A stretch of DNA of 64,000 nt, from NCBI GenBank assembly GCA_002377855.1, contig DFQQ01000041.1, forward strand, positions 22,050 to 86,049, given 5' to 3'. Origin of the DNA: Acidovorax delafieldii (GTDB lineage: Bacteria; Pseudomonadota; Gammaproteobacteria; Burkholderiales; Burkholderiaceae_C). The number at the start of each line of letters is the position of its first letter. Within the stretch, counting starts at the first letter, position 1. A program made the translations under genes and the position numbers. A model generated the notes under the pieces. It was not told where the DNA came from, did not search any database, and saw only the letters and a list, made by a program, of their open reading frames with translations. Positions 43,230 to 52,425 of this stretch are shown in pieces.

Positions 43230-44837
43230 TCACATGCGGAACAGGCCGAATTTGGTGTCTTCAATCGGCGCGTTGCGCGTGGCGGCCAAGCCCAGTGCCA
43301 GCACGCGGCGCGTGTCGGCGGGGTCGATCACGCCGTCGTCCCACAGGCGGGCGGTGGCGTAGTAGGGGTGGCCCTGGTCTTCGTACTGCCGGCGAATGGG
43401 GGCCTTGAAGGCTTCTTCCTCTTCCATGCTCCACTGCCCGCCCTTGGCCTCGATGCCGTCTCGCTTGACGGTGGCGAGCACGCCAGCAGCCTGCTCGCCG
43501 CCCATCACGCTGATGCGCGCGTTGGGCCACATCCACAGGAAGCGGGGGCTGTACGCGCGGCCGCACATGCCGTAGTTGCCCGCGCCAAAGCTGCCGCCGA
43601 TGATGATGGTGAACTTGGGCACACTCGCCGTGGCCACGGCCGTGACCATCTTGGCGCCGTTGCGGGCAATGCCCTCGTTCTCGTACTTGCGGCCCACCAT
43701 GAAGCCGGTGATGTTTTGCAAAAACACCAGCGGGATCTTGCGCTGGCAGCACAGCTCGATGAAGTGCGCACCCTTCAGGGCCGACTCGCTGAACAGAATG
43801 CCGTTGTTGGCGATGATGCCGACCATCATCCCTTCGATGCGCGCAAAGCCCGTGACCAGCGTGGTGCCGTAGCGGGCCTTGAACTCGTCGAACTCGCTGC
43901 CATCGACGATGCGGGCAATGATCTCGCGCACATCGAAGGGCTTGCGCGTATCCACGGGGATCACGCCGTAGAGCTCTTCTGCTGCAAATTTAGGAGCTAC
44001 TGGCGCTTGATCAGCAAGCGCTGCAACCTTGTTTTTATTCAAATTGCGCACCGCATTGCGTGCCAGCTGCAGGGCGTGCATGTCGTTTTGCGCCAGGTGG
44101 TCGGCCACGCCCGACAGGCGCGTGTGCACGTCGCCACCGCCCAGGTCTTCGGCCGTAACCACCTCGCCCGTGGCAGCCTTGACCAATGGCGGGCCGCCCA
44201 GAAAGATGGTGCCCTGGTTCTTGACGATGATGGATTCGTCGCTCATCGCAGGCACATACGCGCCCCCCGCCGTGCAGCTGCCCATCACCACCGCGATCTG
44301 GCTGATGCCCATGGCGCTCATGTTGGCCTGGTTGAAGAAGATGCGGCCGAAGTGGTCGCGGTCCGGGAAGACCTCATCCTGGTTGGGCAGGTTGGCCCCG
44401 CCCGAGTCCACCAGGTAGATGCAGGGCAGGTGGTTTTGCTGCGCCACTTCCTGCGCGCGCAGGTGCTTCTTGACAGTGAGAGGGTAATAGGTGCCGCCCT
44501 TCACGGTGGCGTCGTTGCACACGATCATGCAGTCCACGCCGCTCACGCGGCCAATGCCCGCGATGAGCCCCGCACTGGGTGCGTCGTTGTTGTACATGTT
44601 CAGCGCGGCCAGCGGGGCGAGTTCGAGGAACGGCGTACCGGGGTCCAGCAGCATCTGCACGCGCTCGCGCGGCAGCAGCTTGCCACGGGCGGTGTGCTTG
44701 GCGCGGGCGGCTTCACCGCCGCCCTGGGCCACCTTGTCGAGCTGGGCGCGCAGGTCATCCACCAGCGTACGCATGGCGGCGGCATTGGCCAGAAAGTCCG
44801 CCGAGCGGGCGTTGAGTTGGGTGTCGAGAATGGTCAT
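43230..44837 (-). CDS. liuB: Methylcrotonyl-CoA carboxylase, carboxyltransferase beta subunit
   Basis: A 535-residue carboxyltransferase with two crotonase-like halves. Marks include ARGKLLPRERVQMLLDPGTPFLEL, IYLVDSGGANLPNQDEVFPDRDHFGRIFFNQANMS (key pieces LVDSGGANLP, FPDRDHFGRIFF, typical of methylcrotonyl- and geranyl-CoA carboxylases) and SFGAGNYGMCGRAYSPRFLW. It transfers the carboxyl group from biotin to 3-methylcrotonyl-CoA. The ATG at 44837 lies 14 bp after the ligase stop; a TTG at 44855 would overlap it. About 20 residues in the middle (264-284, rich in Ala, Lys, Asn) are encoded by a copy of the dispersed repeat and lie in a variable linker. Confidence 0.95.
   Translation of the reverse strand: MTILDTQLNARSADFLANAAAMRTLVDDLRAQLDKVAQGGGEAARAKHTARGKLLPRERVQMLLDPGTPFLELAPLAALNMYNNDAPSAGLIAGIGRVSGVDCMIVCNDATVKGGTYYPLTVKKHLRAQEVAQQNHLPCIYLVDSGGANLPNQDEVFPDRDHFGRIFFNQANMSAMGISQIAVVMGSCTAGGAYVPAMSDESIIVKNQGTIFLGGPPLVKAATGEVVTAEDLGGGDVHTRLSGVADHLAQNDMHALQLARNAVRNLNKNKVAALADQAPVAPKFAAEELYGVIPVDTRKPFDVREIIARIVDGSEFDEFKARYGTTLVTGFARIEGMMVGIIANNGILFSESALKGAHFIELCCQRKIPLVFLQNITGFMVGRKYENEGIARNGAKMVTAVATASVPKFTIIIGGSFGAGNYGMCGRAYSPRFLWMWPNARISVMGGEQAAGVLATVKRDGIEAKGGQWSMEEEEAFKAPIRRQYEDQGHPYYATARLWDDGVIDPADTRRVLALGLAATRNAPIEDTKFGLFRM
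43986..44046. repeat. Family A repeat inside the liuB reading frame
   Basis: AAATTTAGGAGCTACTGGCGC, TTGATCAGCAAGCGC, TGCAACCTTGTTTTTATTCAAATTG. The arms GGCGCTTGATCAGCAAGCGC keep the family stem. It is fully in frame and codes for the linker residues near 264-284. Confidence 0.75.
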
Positions 44838-44851
44838 ACGGTGTGGCTCGT

Positions 44852-46627
44852 TCAAGCAGTCTTTTGTTCTTCCAGGCCCAGCAGATCCTTCATCTCGTCG
44901 CGGATCTTGAACTTCTGGATCTTGCCCGTCACCGTCATCGGAAAGCTGGTGACAAAGCGGATGTAGCGGGGCACCTTGTAGTGCGCGATCTGGCCCTTGC
45001 AGAAGGCGCGGATGTCGTCTTCGGTGGGCTTCGTGCCGGGCTTGGCGATGATCCAGGCGCAGAGTTCTTCGCCATATTTCTGGTCGGGCACGCCTACCAC
45101 CTGCACGTCCTGCACCTGGGGGTGGCGGTACAAAAACTCTTCAATCTCGCGCGGGTAGATGTTCTCGCCGCCCCGGATCACCATGTCCTTGATGCGGCCG
45201 ACGATGTTCACGTAGCCCTCGGCGTCCATGGTGGCCAGATCGCCGGTGTGCATCCAACCATCGGCGTCGATGGCCTCATGCGTTTTGGCGGGGTCTTTCC
45301 AATAACCGTGCATCACCGAATAACCCTTGGTGCAGAACTCGCCGCGCTGGCCACGGGGCACCACGGCGCCCGTTTCAGGGTCCACGATCTTGATCTCCAG
45401 GTGCGGCTGCACCAAGCCCACAGTGGATACACGCTTGTCCAGCGGCGTGTCGGTGCTGCTCTGGCAGCTCACGGGGCTGGTCTCGGTCATGCCGTAGGCA
45501 ATGGTGATCTCGCGCAGGTTCATCTGTTCCACCACGCGCTTCATCACCTCGGTGGGGCAAGGCGATCCGGCCATGATGCCGGTGCGCAGCGTACTGAGGT
45601 TGAACTCGGCAAAGCGCGGGTGGTCCAGCTCGGCAATGAACATGGTGGGCACGCCGTGCAGGCCGGTGCAGCGCTCGTCCTGCACCGTCTGCAACACCGT
45701 CAGCGGGTCAAACCCATCATTGGGGTACACGATGGCAGCGCCGTGCGTGAGGCAGGCCAGGTTGCCCAGCACCATGCCAAAGCAGTGGTACAGCGGCACG
45801 GGAATGCACAGCCGGTCTTCGGGCGTGAGCTTCATGCACTCGCCAATGAAGAAGCCGTTGTTCAGGATGTTGCGGTGCGTGAGCGTGGCCCCCTTGGGGA
45901 AGCCCGTGGTGCCGCTGGTGAACTGGATGTTGATGGGGTCGGTGGCCTTCAGGCCTGCGGCCACCTGCGCCAGGCGCGGGTCGGCCGCGTTGCCGCGCGC
46001 GATCAGGTCGGTAAACCGCATCAGGCCGGGTTCGTCGTCGCCCTGCCCGGCTACGTCTGAGCCGGCCGCACCTGAGCCGGCCGCACCTGAGCCGGCCGCA
46101 TCGATCCACACCACCGTGTTCAGGTGCGGAAGCTGTTGGGCTCCGAGTTGGCCGGGTGTGCCGTGCGCCCACTCAGGTGCCAGCTCGCGCAGCATGCCCA
46201 GGTAGTCGCTGGTCTTGAAGCGCGCCATAGTCACCAGCAGCTTGCAGCCCACCTTGTTCAGGGCGTACTCCACCTCGGCCGTGCGGTAGGCCGGGTTGAT
46301 GTTGACCAGCACCAGGCCCACCTGCGCGGTGGCCAGCTGCATCAGCACCCATTCGGCATTGTTGTGCGACCAGATGCCCACCCGATCGCCGGGAGTGAGC
46401 CCCATGCCCAGCAGCGCGCTGGCGAGGCGGTGGGCTTCGGTCTGCAACTGGGCGTAGGTGTGGCGGCGTCCCTGGTGCACGCTGACCAGCGCCTCGCGGT
46501 CGGGCTGGCGGGCCACCATGTCGGCAAAAAAGGCGCCAATGGTCTGCTCGATCAGGGGAACATCGGTGGCGCCACGGGCGTAGCTGTCTGCCAGCGGTGC
46601 GGTGTTCGTTGCGGCTGCAGTTGTCAC
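44852..46627 (-). CDS. AMP-binding acyl-CoA ligase (medium/long-chain type)
   Basis: A 591-residue adenylate-forming ligase that activates a carboxylic acid to its CoA thioester. Motifs: QFTSGTTGFPKGATLTHRN (P-loop, near 235-253), YGMTETSPV, the A8 region GRIKDMVIRGGENIYPREIEEFL and the catalytic lysine in MTVTGKIQKFKIR. The GTG at 46627 follows an excellent GAGGAG. It heads the liu operon. A fatty acid or a branched short-chain acid are both possible substrates. Residues about 175-190 are AAGSG repeats encoded by a three-copy 15-bp minisatellite. Confidence 0.93.
   Translation of the reverse strand: MTTAAATNTAPLADSYARGATDVPLIEQTIGAFFADMVARQPDREALVSVHQGRRHTYAQLQTEAHRLASALLGMGLTPGDRVGIWSHNNAEWVLMQLATAQVGLVLVNINPAYRTAEVEYALNKVGCKLLVTMARFKTSDYLGMLRELAPEWAHGTPGQLGAQQLPHLNTVVWIDAAGSGAAGSGAAGSDVAGQGDDEPGLMRFTDLIARGNAADPRLAQVAAGLKATDPINIQFTSGTTGFPKGATLTHRNILNNGFFIGECMKLTPEDRLCIPVPLYHCFGMVLGNLACLTHGAAIVYPNDGFDPLTVLQTVQDERCTGLHGVPTMFIAELDHPRFAEFNLSTLRTGIMAGSPCPTEVMKRVVEQMNLREITIAYGMTETSPVSCQSSTDTPLDKRVSTVGLVQPHLEIKIVDPETGAVVPRGQRGEFCTKGYSVMHGYWKDPAKTHEAIDADGWMHTGDLATMDAEGYVNIVGRIKDMVIRGGENIYPREIEEFLYRHPQVQDVQVVGVPDQKYGEELCAWIIAKPGTKPTEDDIRAFCKGQIAHYKVPRYIRFVTSFPMTVTGKIQKFKIRDEMKDLLGLEEQKTA
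46056..46100. repeat. Three-copy 15-bp minisatellite within the acyl-CoA ligase gene
   Basis: CCTGAGCCGGCCGCA occurs three times in tandem (the first copy begins TCTGAG). The 15-bp unit keeps the frame and encodes repeated A-A-G-S-G residues in a surface-loop position between strands of the N-terminal domain. Confidence 0.85.
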
Positions 46628-46746
46628 GGGTTTGTCTCCTCGGTCATCCGGCCAGCGCAGGCACAAGGCGCACCGCGGGCAATTCAGAAGCTTTGGCAAG
46701 CATAGAAGCCCACACCCCAGCCAGGTTGCCACAATGGTTGCAAATC

Positions 46747-46762
46747 GTGCCACGGCTGGCAC
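46747..46762. promoter_or_regulatory. Palindromic operator candidate between the ligase and the AraC-type regulator
   Basis: GTGCCA-CGGC-TGGCAC is a perfect 6+4+6 inverted repeat in the 145-bp divergent gap; a related TTGCCAC-AATGG-TTGCAA lies 20 bp to the left. The position suits binding by the divergent AraC-family regulator or another factor. Prediction by eye only. Confidence 0.45.
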
Positions 46763-46772
46763 ACTCTGTGGC

Positions 46773-47843
46773 GTGAAACCCCCTGCCCCACCCGCCCACC
46801 GCTTGCCCGCCCCCGCCACAGCACCTGCTGCCACACCCATCGCCTTCGTGCGTGCCATTGTTCTGGCCTATGAACGGCGTGGCATGAGCCCCAAACGCGC
46901 ACTGGCCCAGGCACAGATTGCGCCGCAGCTGCTGCAAGACGACAGCGCGCGCATCACCGCGTGGCAGATGGAACAGATCTCCGACGCCGCCATGCAGGAA
47001 CTGGACGACGAAGCCCTGGGCTGGTTCAGCCGCCGCCTGCCCTGGGGCAGCTACGGCATGCTGGCGCGCGCCAGCATCAGCTCGCCCACCTTGCAAGTGG
47101 CCCTGGCACGCTGGTGCCGCCACCATGGGTTGCTGGCAGACGACATTGCCCTGCACCTCACCACCCAGGGCGACACCGCCACCCTGGCCATCACCGAGGG
47201 CCGTGACCTGGGCGCGCTGCGCGAGTTCTGCCTGGTGTCGGTGCTGCGCAATGCCCACGGCCTGGCCTGCTGGATGGTGGACTCGCGCATTCCGCTCATT
47301 GCCGCCGAATTTGCCTTTGATGCGCCCCCGCACGCCGATGCCTACGCCGTGCTGTTCCGCGGCCCGTCTACCTTTGGCGCACCGCGCACCGCTATCCATT
47401 TTGACGCCCGCTACCTGCACCTGCCCCTGCGCCGCGACGAGGCGGCCCTGCGCCAGATGCTGCAGCACGCCCTGCCCCTGACAGTGCTGCAGTACCGCCG
47501 CGACCGCCTGCTGGTGCAGCGCGTGCGCCAGTTGCTGGCCGTGCCCCTGCCAGGGCAGCCGGCCCACGCCTTGCCGCAGCACAGCGCCGAATCGCTGGCC
47601 GCGCTGCTGCATGTGTCGCCCCGCACCCTGCACCGGCAACTGAAGGAAGAAGGCGCCACGCTGCAGGGGTTGAAAGACGAGGTGCGCCGCACCCGCGCGG
47701 TGGAGCTGCTGCACCGCACGCAGCGCCCCATCAAGCAAGTGTCCGAGGCGGCGGGGTTTGAGAACGAGAAGAGCTTTATCCGGGCGTTTCGGGGGTGGAC
47801 GGGGCGGTCGCCGGCGGAGTTTCGGCGCTTGGGAGGGGGGTAG
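46773..47843 (+). CDS. AraC family transcriptional regulator (OruR/MmoB-like N-terminal domain)
   Basis: A 356-residue regulator from the GTG at 46773; an ATG at 46734 is the alternative, but the stretch between them contains the palindrome. The N-terminal domain (about 20-240) begins TPIAFVRAIVLAYERRGMSP and has the arabinose_bd-like pattern of the OruR group. The C-terminal double helix-turn-helix is SAESLAALLHVSPRTLHRQLKEEG and IKQVSEAAGFENEKSFIRAFRGWTGRSPAEFRRL, ending the protein. It is divergent from the acyl-CoA ligase and likely regulates it and the liu operon; the effector is unknown. Confidence 0.9.
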   Translation: MKPPAPPAHRLPAPATAPAATPIAFVRAIVLAYERRGMSPKRALAQAQIAPQLLQDDSARITAWQMEQISDAAMQELDDEALGWFSRRLPWGSYGMLARASISSPTLQVALARWCRHHGLLADDIALHLTTQGDTATLAITEGRDLGALREFCLVSVLRNAHGLACWMVDSRIPLIAAEFAFDAPPHADAYAVLFRGPSTFGAPRTAIHFDARYLHLPLRRDEAALRQMLQHALPLTVLQYRRDRLLVQRVRQLLAVPLPGQPAHALPQHSAESLAALLHVSPRTLHRQLKEEGATLQGLKDEVRRTRAVELLHRTQRPIKQVSEAAGFENEKSFIRAFRGWTGRSPAEFRRLGGG

Positions 47844-47969
47844 CGCCCGGACGGTTGAACAGGCTTCACCCTGGGTGTAGGGCAAAAATGGCGCGCACTC
47901 AGCCCATGGCCTACAGCGCCCAGCGGCGGCTGTGGCGAAGATGCAGCACCCCCCCACCGAAAGCCGCCC

Positions 47970-48719
47970 ATGACCCAACCTCTGTCCCGCGAGGGCCAAC
48001 CCGTTCCACCGGTCCGGTTCCGTTACCGCGCCGATGGCGACTGGAAGGAAACCGACACCGACCAGCTCTTCAAAGGCCGCACGGTGGCCGTTTTTTAGCT
48101 GCCGGGGGCGTTCACGCCCACCTGCTCCAGCACCCACCTGCCCCGCTTTAATGAACTGGCGCCTGCGTTTCGCGAAAACGGGGTGGACGAGATCGTCTGC
48201 GTCGCCGTGAACGACCCCTTTGTCATGGAGGAGTGGGCCAGGAGCCAGGAATGCAACGACGTCTTTCTGCTGCCGGACGGCAACGGCATGTTCACCAGGC
48301 AGATGGGCATGCTGGTGGACAAGAGCGACCTGAATTTCGGCCAGCGGTCTTGGCGTTACTCGATGCTGGTCAGGGATGGGGTGGTCGAGAAGATGTTCAT
48401 CGAACCCGACGAGCCTGGCGATCCGTTCGAGGTATCGGATGCCGACACGCTGCTGCACTACGTCAACAAGGACGCAAAGCTGCCTGACCAGGTGGCGCTG
48501 CTCACGCGCCAAGGCTGCACTTTCTGCGCTGAGGCGAAAAGGGCGCTGGACGATGCCGGGATCACCTTTGCCGAGGTGGACCTGCCCCACACCACCCGCA
48601 CTCGCGCGTTGGGTGCCATCGCTGGCGCTCGCACGGTTCCGCAGCTTTTCGTCAATGGCACGTTGATCGGCGGCGGCGAGGCCCTGCAGGACTGGGTGCG
48701 TGGCCAAGCACCGCGCTGA
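47970..48719 (+). pseudogene. Hybrid peroxiredoxin-glutaredoxin gene interrupted by an in-frame amber codon
   Basis: 250 codons reading MTQPLSREGQPVPPVRFRYR to the end without frameshift, except a TAG at codon 43 (48096-48098). It falls between VAVF and LPGAFTPTCSSTHLPRFNEL, just before the peroxidatic cysteine (codon 52). The C-terminal third is a glutaredoxin with CTFC (near codons 182-185) and GGGEALQDW. Intact homologues reduce hydroperoxides with glutathione and usually have Ser or Ala at codon 43; a single C-to-A change in TCG would give TAG. Without readthrough only a 42-residue peptide, or a fragment from an internal start lacking the active cysteine, would be made. Confidence 0.85.
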
Positions 48720-48838
48720 GCCACAGCCGCGGGCGCGGCAAAACGCCAATCGGCGCTGCGTTGTGCGACCGGATGCGAACCGCATCGGGTGGCAAGCGCT
48801 CTAGACTCTGGCGACATCCTCATCAGCCTGACCAGTCC

Positions 48839-49525
48839 ATGCTCCACCTCCACCACTGCATCAGCGCCCGCTCCTTCCGCCCCCTGTGGATGCTCGAAGA
48901 ACTGCAGTTGCCCTACCAGCTTCACATGCTCCCCTTCCCGCCGCGCGCCAAGGCCCGGTGGTTTCTGGACGAGAACCCGCTGGGCACGGTGCCGCTGCTG
49001 GTGCAGGGCAAAGCACCGAACGAGGTGCGCATGACCGAATCCGCAGCGATGTGCCAGTACCTGGCCGCCACGCACCCCGATGCGGGGCTGGATGTGGCGC
49101 CCACGCACCCGGCATATGGCGCTTACCTGAACTGGCTGCACATGAGCGACGCCACGCTCACCTTTCCGCAGACGCTGGTGCTGCGCTATGGCCGCTTTGA
49201 GCCCGCAGAGCGCCAGCAGCCGCAGGTGGCGGCGGACTACAGCCGCTGGTTTCTGGCACGGCTGCGCGCGGTGGAAACTGAAATGACCCACGGGCACAGC
49301 GAGTACCTGTGCGCGGGCAGGTTCACTGCGGCGGATGTGGCGGTGGGGTACGCGCTGCTGTTGGCGCAGCACCTGGGGCTGAACGAACAGTTTGGCCCAG
49401 CCACGCAGGCCTACTGGCAGCGACTGCAGGAGCGGCCCGCCTACCAGCGGGCGATGACGGCACAGGTACGGGCTGCCGGTGAACAGGGCGTGCCCTCGAC
49501 GCCCGCGCCCGATACGCAACCCTGA
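48839..49525 (+). CDS. Glutathione S-transferase family protein
   Basis: A 228-residue GST: thioredoxin-like N-terminal domain (LHHCISARSFRPLWMLEEL near the start, NPLGTVPLL with the cis-Pro, then MTESAAMCQYLA) and an all-alpha C-terminal domain with the FTAADVAVGYALLLA cap motif and YWQRLQERPAYQRA. The ATG at 48839 begins the family N-terminus; an upstream in-frame ATG at 48761 gives no similarity. It lies directly after the broken peroxiredoxin gene, so the two may once have formed a glutathione-dependent detoxification pair. Confidence 0.92.
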   Translation: MLHLHHCISARSFRPLWMLEELQLPYQLHMLPFPPRAKARWFLDENPLGTVPLLVQGKAPNEVRMTESAAMCQYLAATHPDAGLDVAPTHPAYGAYLNWLHMSDATLTFPQTLVLRYGRFEPAERQQPQVAADYSRWFLARLRAVETEMTHGHSEYLCAGRFTAADVAVGYALLLAQHLGLNEQFGPATQAYWQRLQERPAYQRAMTAQVRAAGEQGVPSTPAPDTQP

Positions 49526-49732
49526 GCTTTTCGCGCCTGCAGAGCATTGACCAGCCCAACGCGGCTGCTCATGCCCTGCAGTGGCAGCGCTTTGACAAAT
49601 TCATCGCTTACCAACGTGCCCGAGTAATGCCTAGTGGGGCGGCAGGAGAACAGGGGGCCCAGCACTGCCGCTGAAGCCATAGCACGTGCCACCGAGCAAT
49701 GCATTTGCACCCCATCCTCTGGTTTGATCCGC

Positions 49733-49762
49733 AAAAAAGGGTGCCCGCAGGCACCCTTTTTT
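49733..49762. terminator. Bidirectional terminator between the GST and glycine-zipper genes
   Basis: AAAAAAGGGTGCC, CGCA, GGCACCCTTTTTTT: a perfect stem with A and T tracts on either side, serving the converging GST (plus) and glycine-zipper (minus) genes. Confidence 0.92.
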
Positions 49763-49785
49763 TCAGGCATCAGCGCGACGCTGAT

Positions 49786-50307
49786 TTAGCGGCCGTCGCG
49801 ATCCGAATCGCCGGGGATGGCGCGCTCCGCCGCGTTGCTCACACGGTGCCACGCATCGCGCGAGGCATGACGGGCGTTGTCCCACTCCAGCGAGGAGCGA
49901 CCGCGGGCGGTGCCCCATTCACGGCTCAGTTCGGGCTCAACGTCCTCAAACGAACGGTTGGGGTAGCGCGCATACGAGTCCATGCCGTAGCGATAGGCGG
50001 GCTGGTATTCGTCATAACTCGTGCCCGCAGTGGCGTAAGGTCGGGACGCATAGTTCTCGCGCCAATAGGTGTCTTCGGCCTCGGGGTCTGCCTTCATGTT
50101 GCGGCCCATCACCGCGCCGGCCACCGCGCCGACTGCAGCACCCACGGCCGCGCCCACAGGCCCCGTCAACCCTCCAGCCAGTGCGCCGGCTGTGGCACCG
50201 CCCGCCACACCCCCCATGGCTCCGCCAAGCACAGCACCCGTGCCCGTCTTCGTTTCTGGGTCCCCGCTGCGATGGGTGGGGCTCATAGCATCGTTGCGAT
50301 CGCTCAT
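49786..50307 (-). CDS. Glycine-zipper protein, hypothetical
   Basis: A 173-residue protein. Residues about 25-70 form a long glycine zipper of A/G-x-x-x-G repeats (GAVLGGAMGGVAGGATAGAL, then a second run through GAVAGAVMG), able to insert into or span a membrane; the rest is hydrophilic and Tyr/Arg-rich (YWRENYASRP, DEYQPAYRYG). The ATG at 50307 has AAGGAACC upstream; the longer frame to 50439 is not needed. Similar proteins in Burkholderiales look stress-related and abundant; function unknown. It has its own terminator. Confidence 0.8.
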   Translation of the reverse strand: MSDRNDAMSPTHRSGDPETKTGTGAVLGGAMGGVAGGATAGALAGGLTGPVGAAVGAAVGAVAGAVMGRNMKADPEAEDTYWRENYASRPYATAGTSYDEYQPAYRYGMDSYARYPNRSFEDVEPELSREWGTARGRSSLEWDNARHASRDAWHRVSNAAERAIPGDSDRDGR

Positions 50308-50509
50308 GATGGTTCCTTTCGTGATTGCCGGGCACTGTTCCCTCAAGGGGCGCCGTGTCGGCGGGTTGGAAAAGTCCCACCGTAATGCAGTAGCGCAGGC
50401 CAAGGCCGCTGCAACCAGCCCGAATGCATGCAGGCGCACACCTACATACGGCGGCGCCCCATGCGCTGTGCGGTGCGGCCTGCTGGCGACCGACGCGCCA
50501 AGGGCCCCT

Positions 50510-51208
<699 letters not shown>

Positions 51209-51210
<2 letters not shown>

Positions 51211-51260
51211 AGCTACTAGCGCTTATCCAGCGGGCGCTGGAGGCATATTTATTAAGAATT
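51209..51260. repeat. Dispersed palindromic repeat, family A, copy 5
   Basis: ATAGCTACTAGCGCTTATCC, then AGCGGGCGCTGGAGGCATATTTATTAAG. Left flank and stem arm match the family; the right arm is changed to GGGCGCTGG. It directly abuts the start codon of the HAD phosphatase and thus lies in its 5' untranslated region. Confidence 0.75.
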
Positions 51261-51283
51261 GCAGCGGCACAGAGGTGCCGGGA

Positions 51284-51730
51284 TCAGGGTGTGGGGGCCA
51301 GGTCGCCGTCCAGGTAGTACCAGCGTCCATCCTCGCGCACGAAGCGGCTGCGTTCGTGCAGCCGCACGGCGCGGCCCCCAGAGCGGTGTCGGGCGACGAA
51401 TTCCACTTCGGCGCGGTCGGCACCGTGCACCCAATGGCCGCGCACCTGCAGGCCCAGCCACTGGGCGGCGGGGTCAAAGTCCAGCGCGGGCGGACGGTGG
51501 CTGGCGTGCCAGGTGGCGAGCAGGTAGTCGGCCCGCTCACGCACAAAGGCGGTATAGCGCGAGCGCATGAGGCACTCGGCATCGGGCGCCGGCTGGGTGT
51601 CCCAGTGGTCCAGAAAGCGGCCGCAGCAATCGGCGTAAGGCACGGCCTTGGCCTTGGCGCCCGCGCCCTGCTGGCGGCCGCAAGGGCACGCGGTGGGCGT
51701 TGCGGATGAAGGACCTGGCTTGCGGCTCAC
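51284..51730 (-). CDS. YchJ family protein (SEC-C-like metal motif)
   Basis: A 148-residue YchJ homologue: an N-terminal cysteine motif TACPCGRQQ plus YADCCGRFL (metal-binding pattern), LMRSRYTAFV, which marks the family, and a C-terminal NTF2-like part (FVARHRSGGRAVRLHERSRFV, DGRWYYLDGD). YchJ proteins carry SEC-C-type zinc sites; their role is unknown. The ATG overlaps the stop of the DUF4197 gene by four bases. Confidence 0.92.
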   Translation of the reverse strand: MSRKPGPSSATPTACPCGRQQGAGAKAKAVPYADCCGRFLDHWDTQPAPDAECLMRSRYTAFVRERADYLLATWHASHRPPALDFDPAAQWLGLQVRGHWVHGADRAEVEFVARHRSGGRAVRLHERSRFVREDGRWYYLDGDLAPTP

Positions 51731-52425
51731 CGAAGCGCCCCGAACACGCGCTGAAGGATGGCGCTGCCCGCACCTGCGGGGTTCTGGCGAATCTTGCGCT
51801 CCTCCTCGCCGATCATGAAGAAAAGGCCATCGAGCGTCTTGCCCGTGACGTAGGCGGCGAGGTTGGCTTCTTCGGGCTTGAGCAGTCCAAAGCTGGCAGC
51901 TTTGCCGGCAAAGGCGTTGTACTTCTGGGTCAGGCCGACTTTCTCGGTCGCCTGGTTCACGACCGGCAAAAAACGCTCGGCCAGCGGCGCGCGCGTCCTG
52001 GTCACAAAGAACTGCGTGACGGAGGTGTCCCCACCGGTGAGGATGTTCTTGGCGTCCGTCACGCTCATGGACTGCACGGCTTGGATCAGCAAGTCCTTGC
52101 CCAATGGCACGGCCGCCTCGGCTGCACGGTTGATGGACGTGACCAGCTCATCAATGCGCCGGCCCTGGCCCATGGACTTCATGACCTTGGCGGCGTCCTT
52201 GAGGTAACCGGGCAGTTCGATGCGCACCTGGGGGTTGCCCAGAAAACCATCGGTGCGGCCCAGCAGCGCAATGGCGGCCTGCGCCCCCTGGGCCAGGGCG
52301 GCCTTCACGCCCTTGGACGCGTCGGCATTGGAGAGGTCGCCCAGCGACAGCGCCCAGGCGTGCTGATAAGTGACGTGCAACAGCGCCCCGACGAGGCTGG
52401 TTTGGTGGAATTGGCGGCGTTGCAT
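51727..52425 (-). CDS. DUF4197 family exported protein
   Basis: A 232-residue protein with an N-terminal signal (QTSLVGALLHVTYQHAWALS) and the DUF4197 pattern: LSNADASKGVKAALAQGAQAAI, then FLGNPQVRIELPGYLKDAAKVMK, SMSVTDAKNILTGGDTSVTQFF and KTLDGLFFMIGEEERKIRQNP. Likely periplasmic, all-helical, function unknown. Co-translated with ychJ through an ATGA overlap. Confidence 0.92.
   Translation of the reverse strand: MQRRQFHQTSLVGALLHVTYQHAWALSLGDLSNADASKGVKAALAQGAQAAIALLGRTDGFLGNPQVRIELPGYLKDAAKVMKSMGQGRRIDELVTSINRAAEAAVPLGKDLLIQAVQSMSVTDAKNILTGGDTSVTQFFVTRTRAPLAERFLPVVNQATEKVGLTQKYNAFAGKAASFGLLKPEEANLAAYVTGKTLDGLFFMIGEEERKIRQNPAGAGSAILQRVFGALR

Noticed and set aside
48096..48098. Recoding of the TAG codon as selenocysteine or pyrrolysine
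   Set aside because: Selenocysteine uses TGA with a hairpin in bacteria, and pyrrolysine genes are not expected in this group. A nonsense mutation or sequence error is simpler.
46644..48785. A 713-codon open frame on the minus strand
   Set aside because: Antisense to the AraC-type regulator and the peroxiredoxin-glutaredoxin gene, both of which show clear family motifs on the plus strand.
49545..49690. Gene fragment on the minus strand between the GST gene and the terminator
   Set aside because: A short open frame exists, but the translation matches no family I know and no start signal is present; too weak to list.
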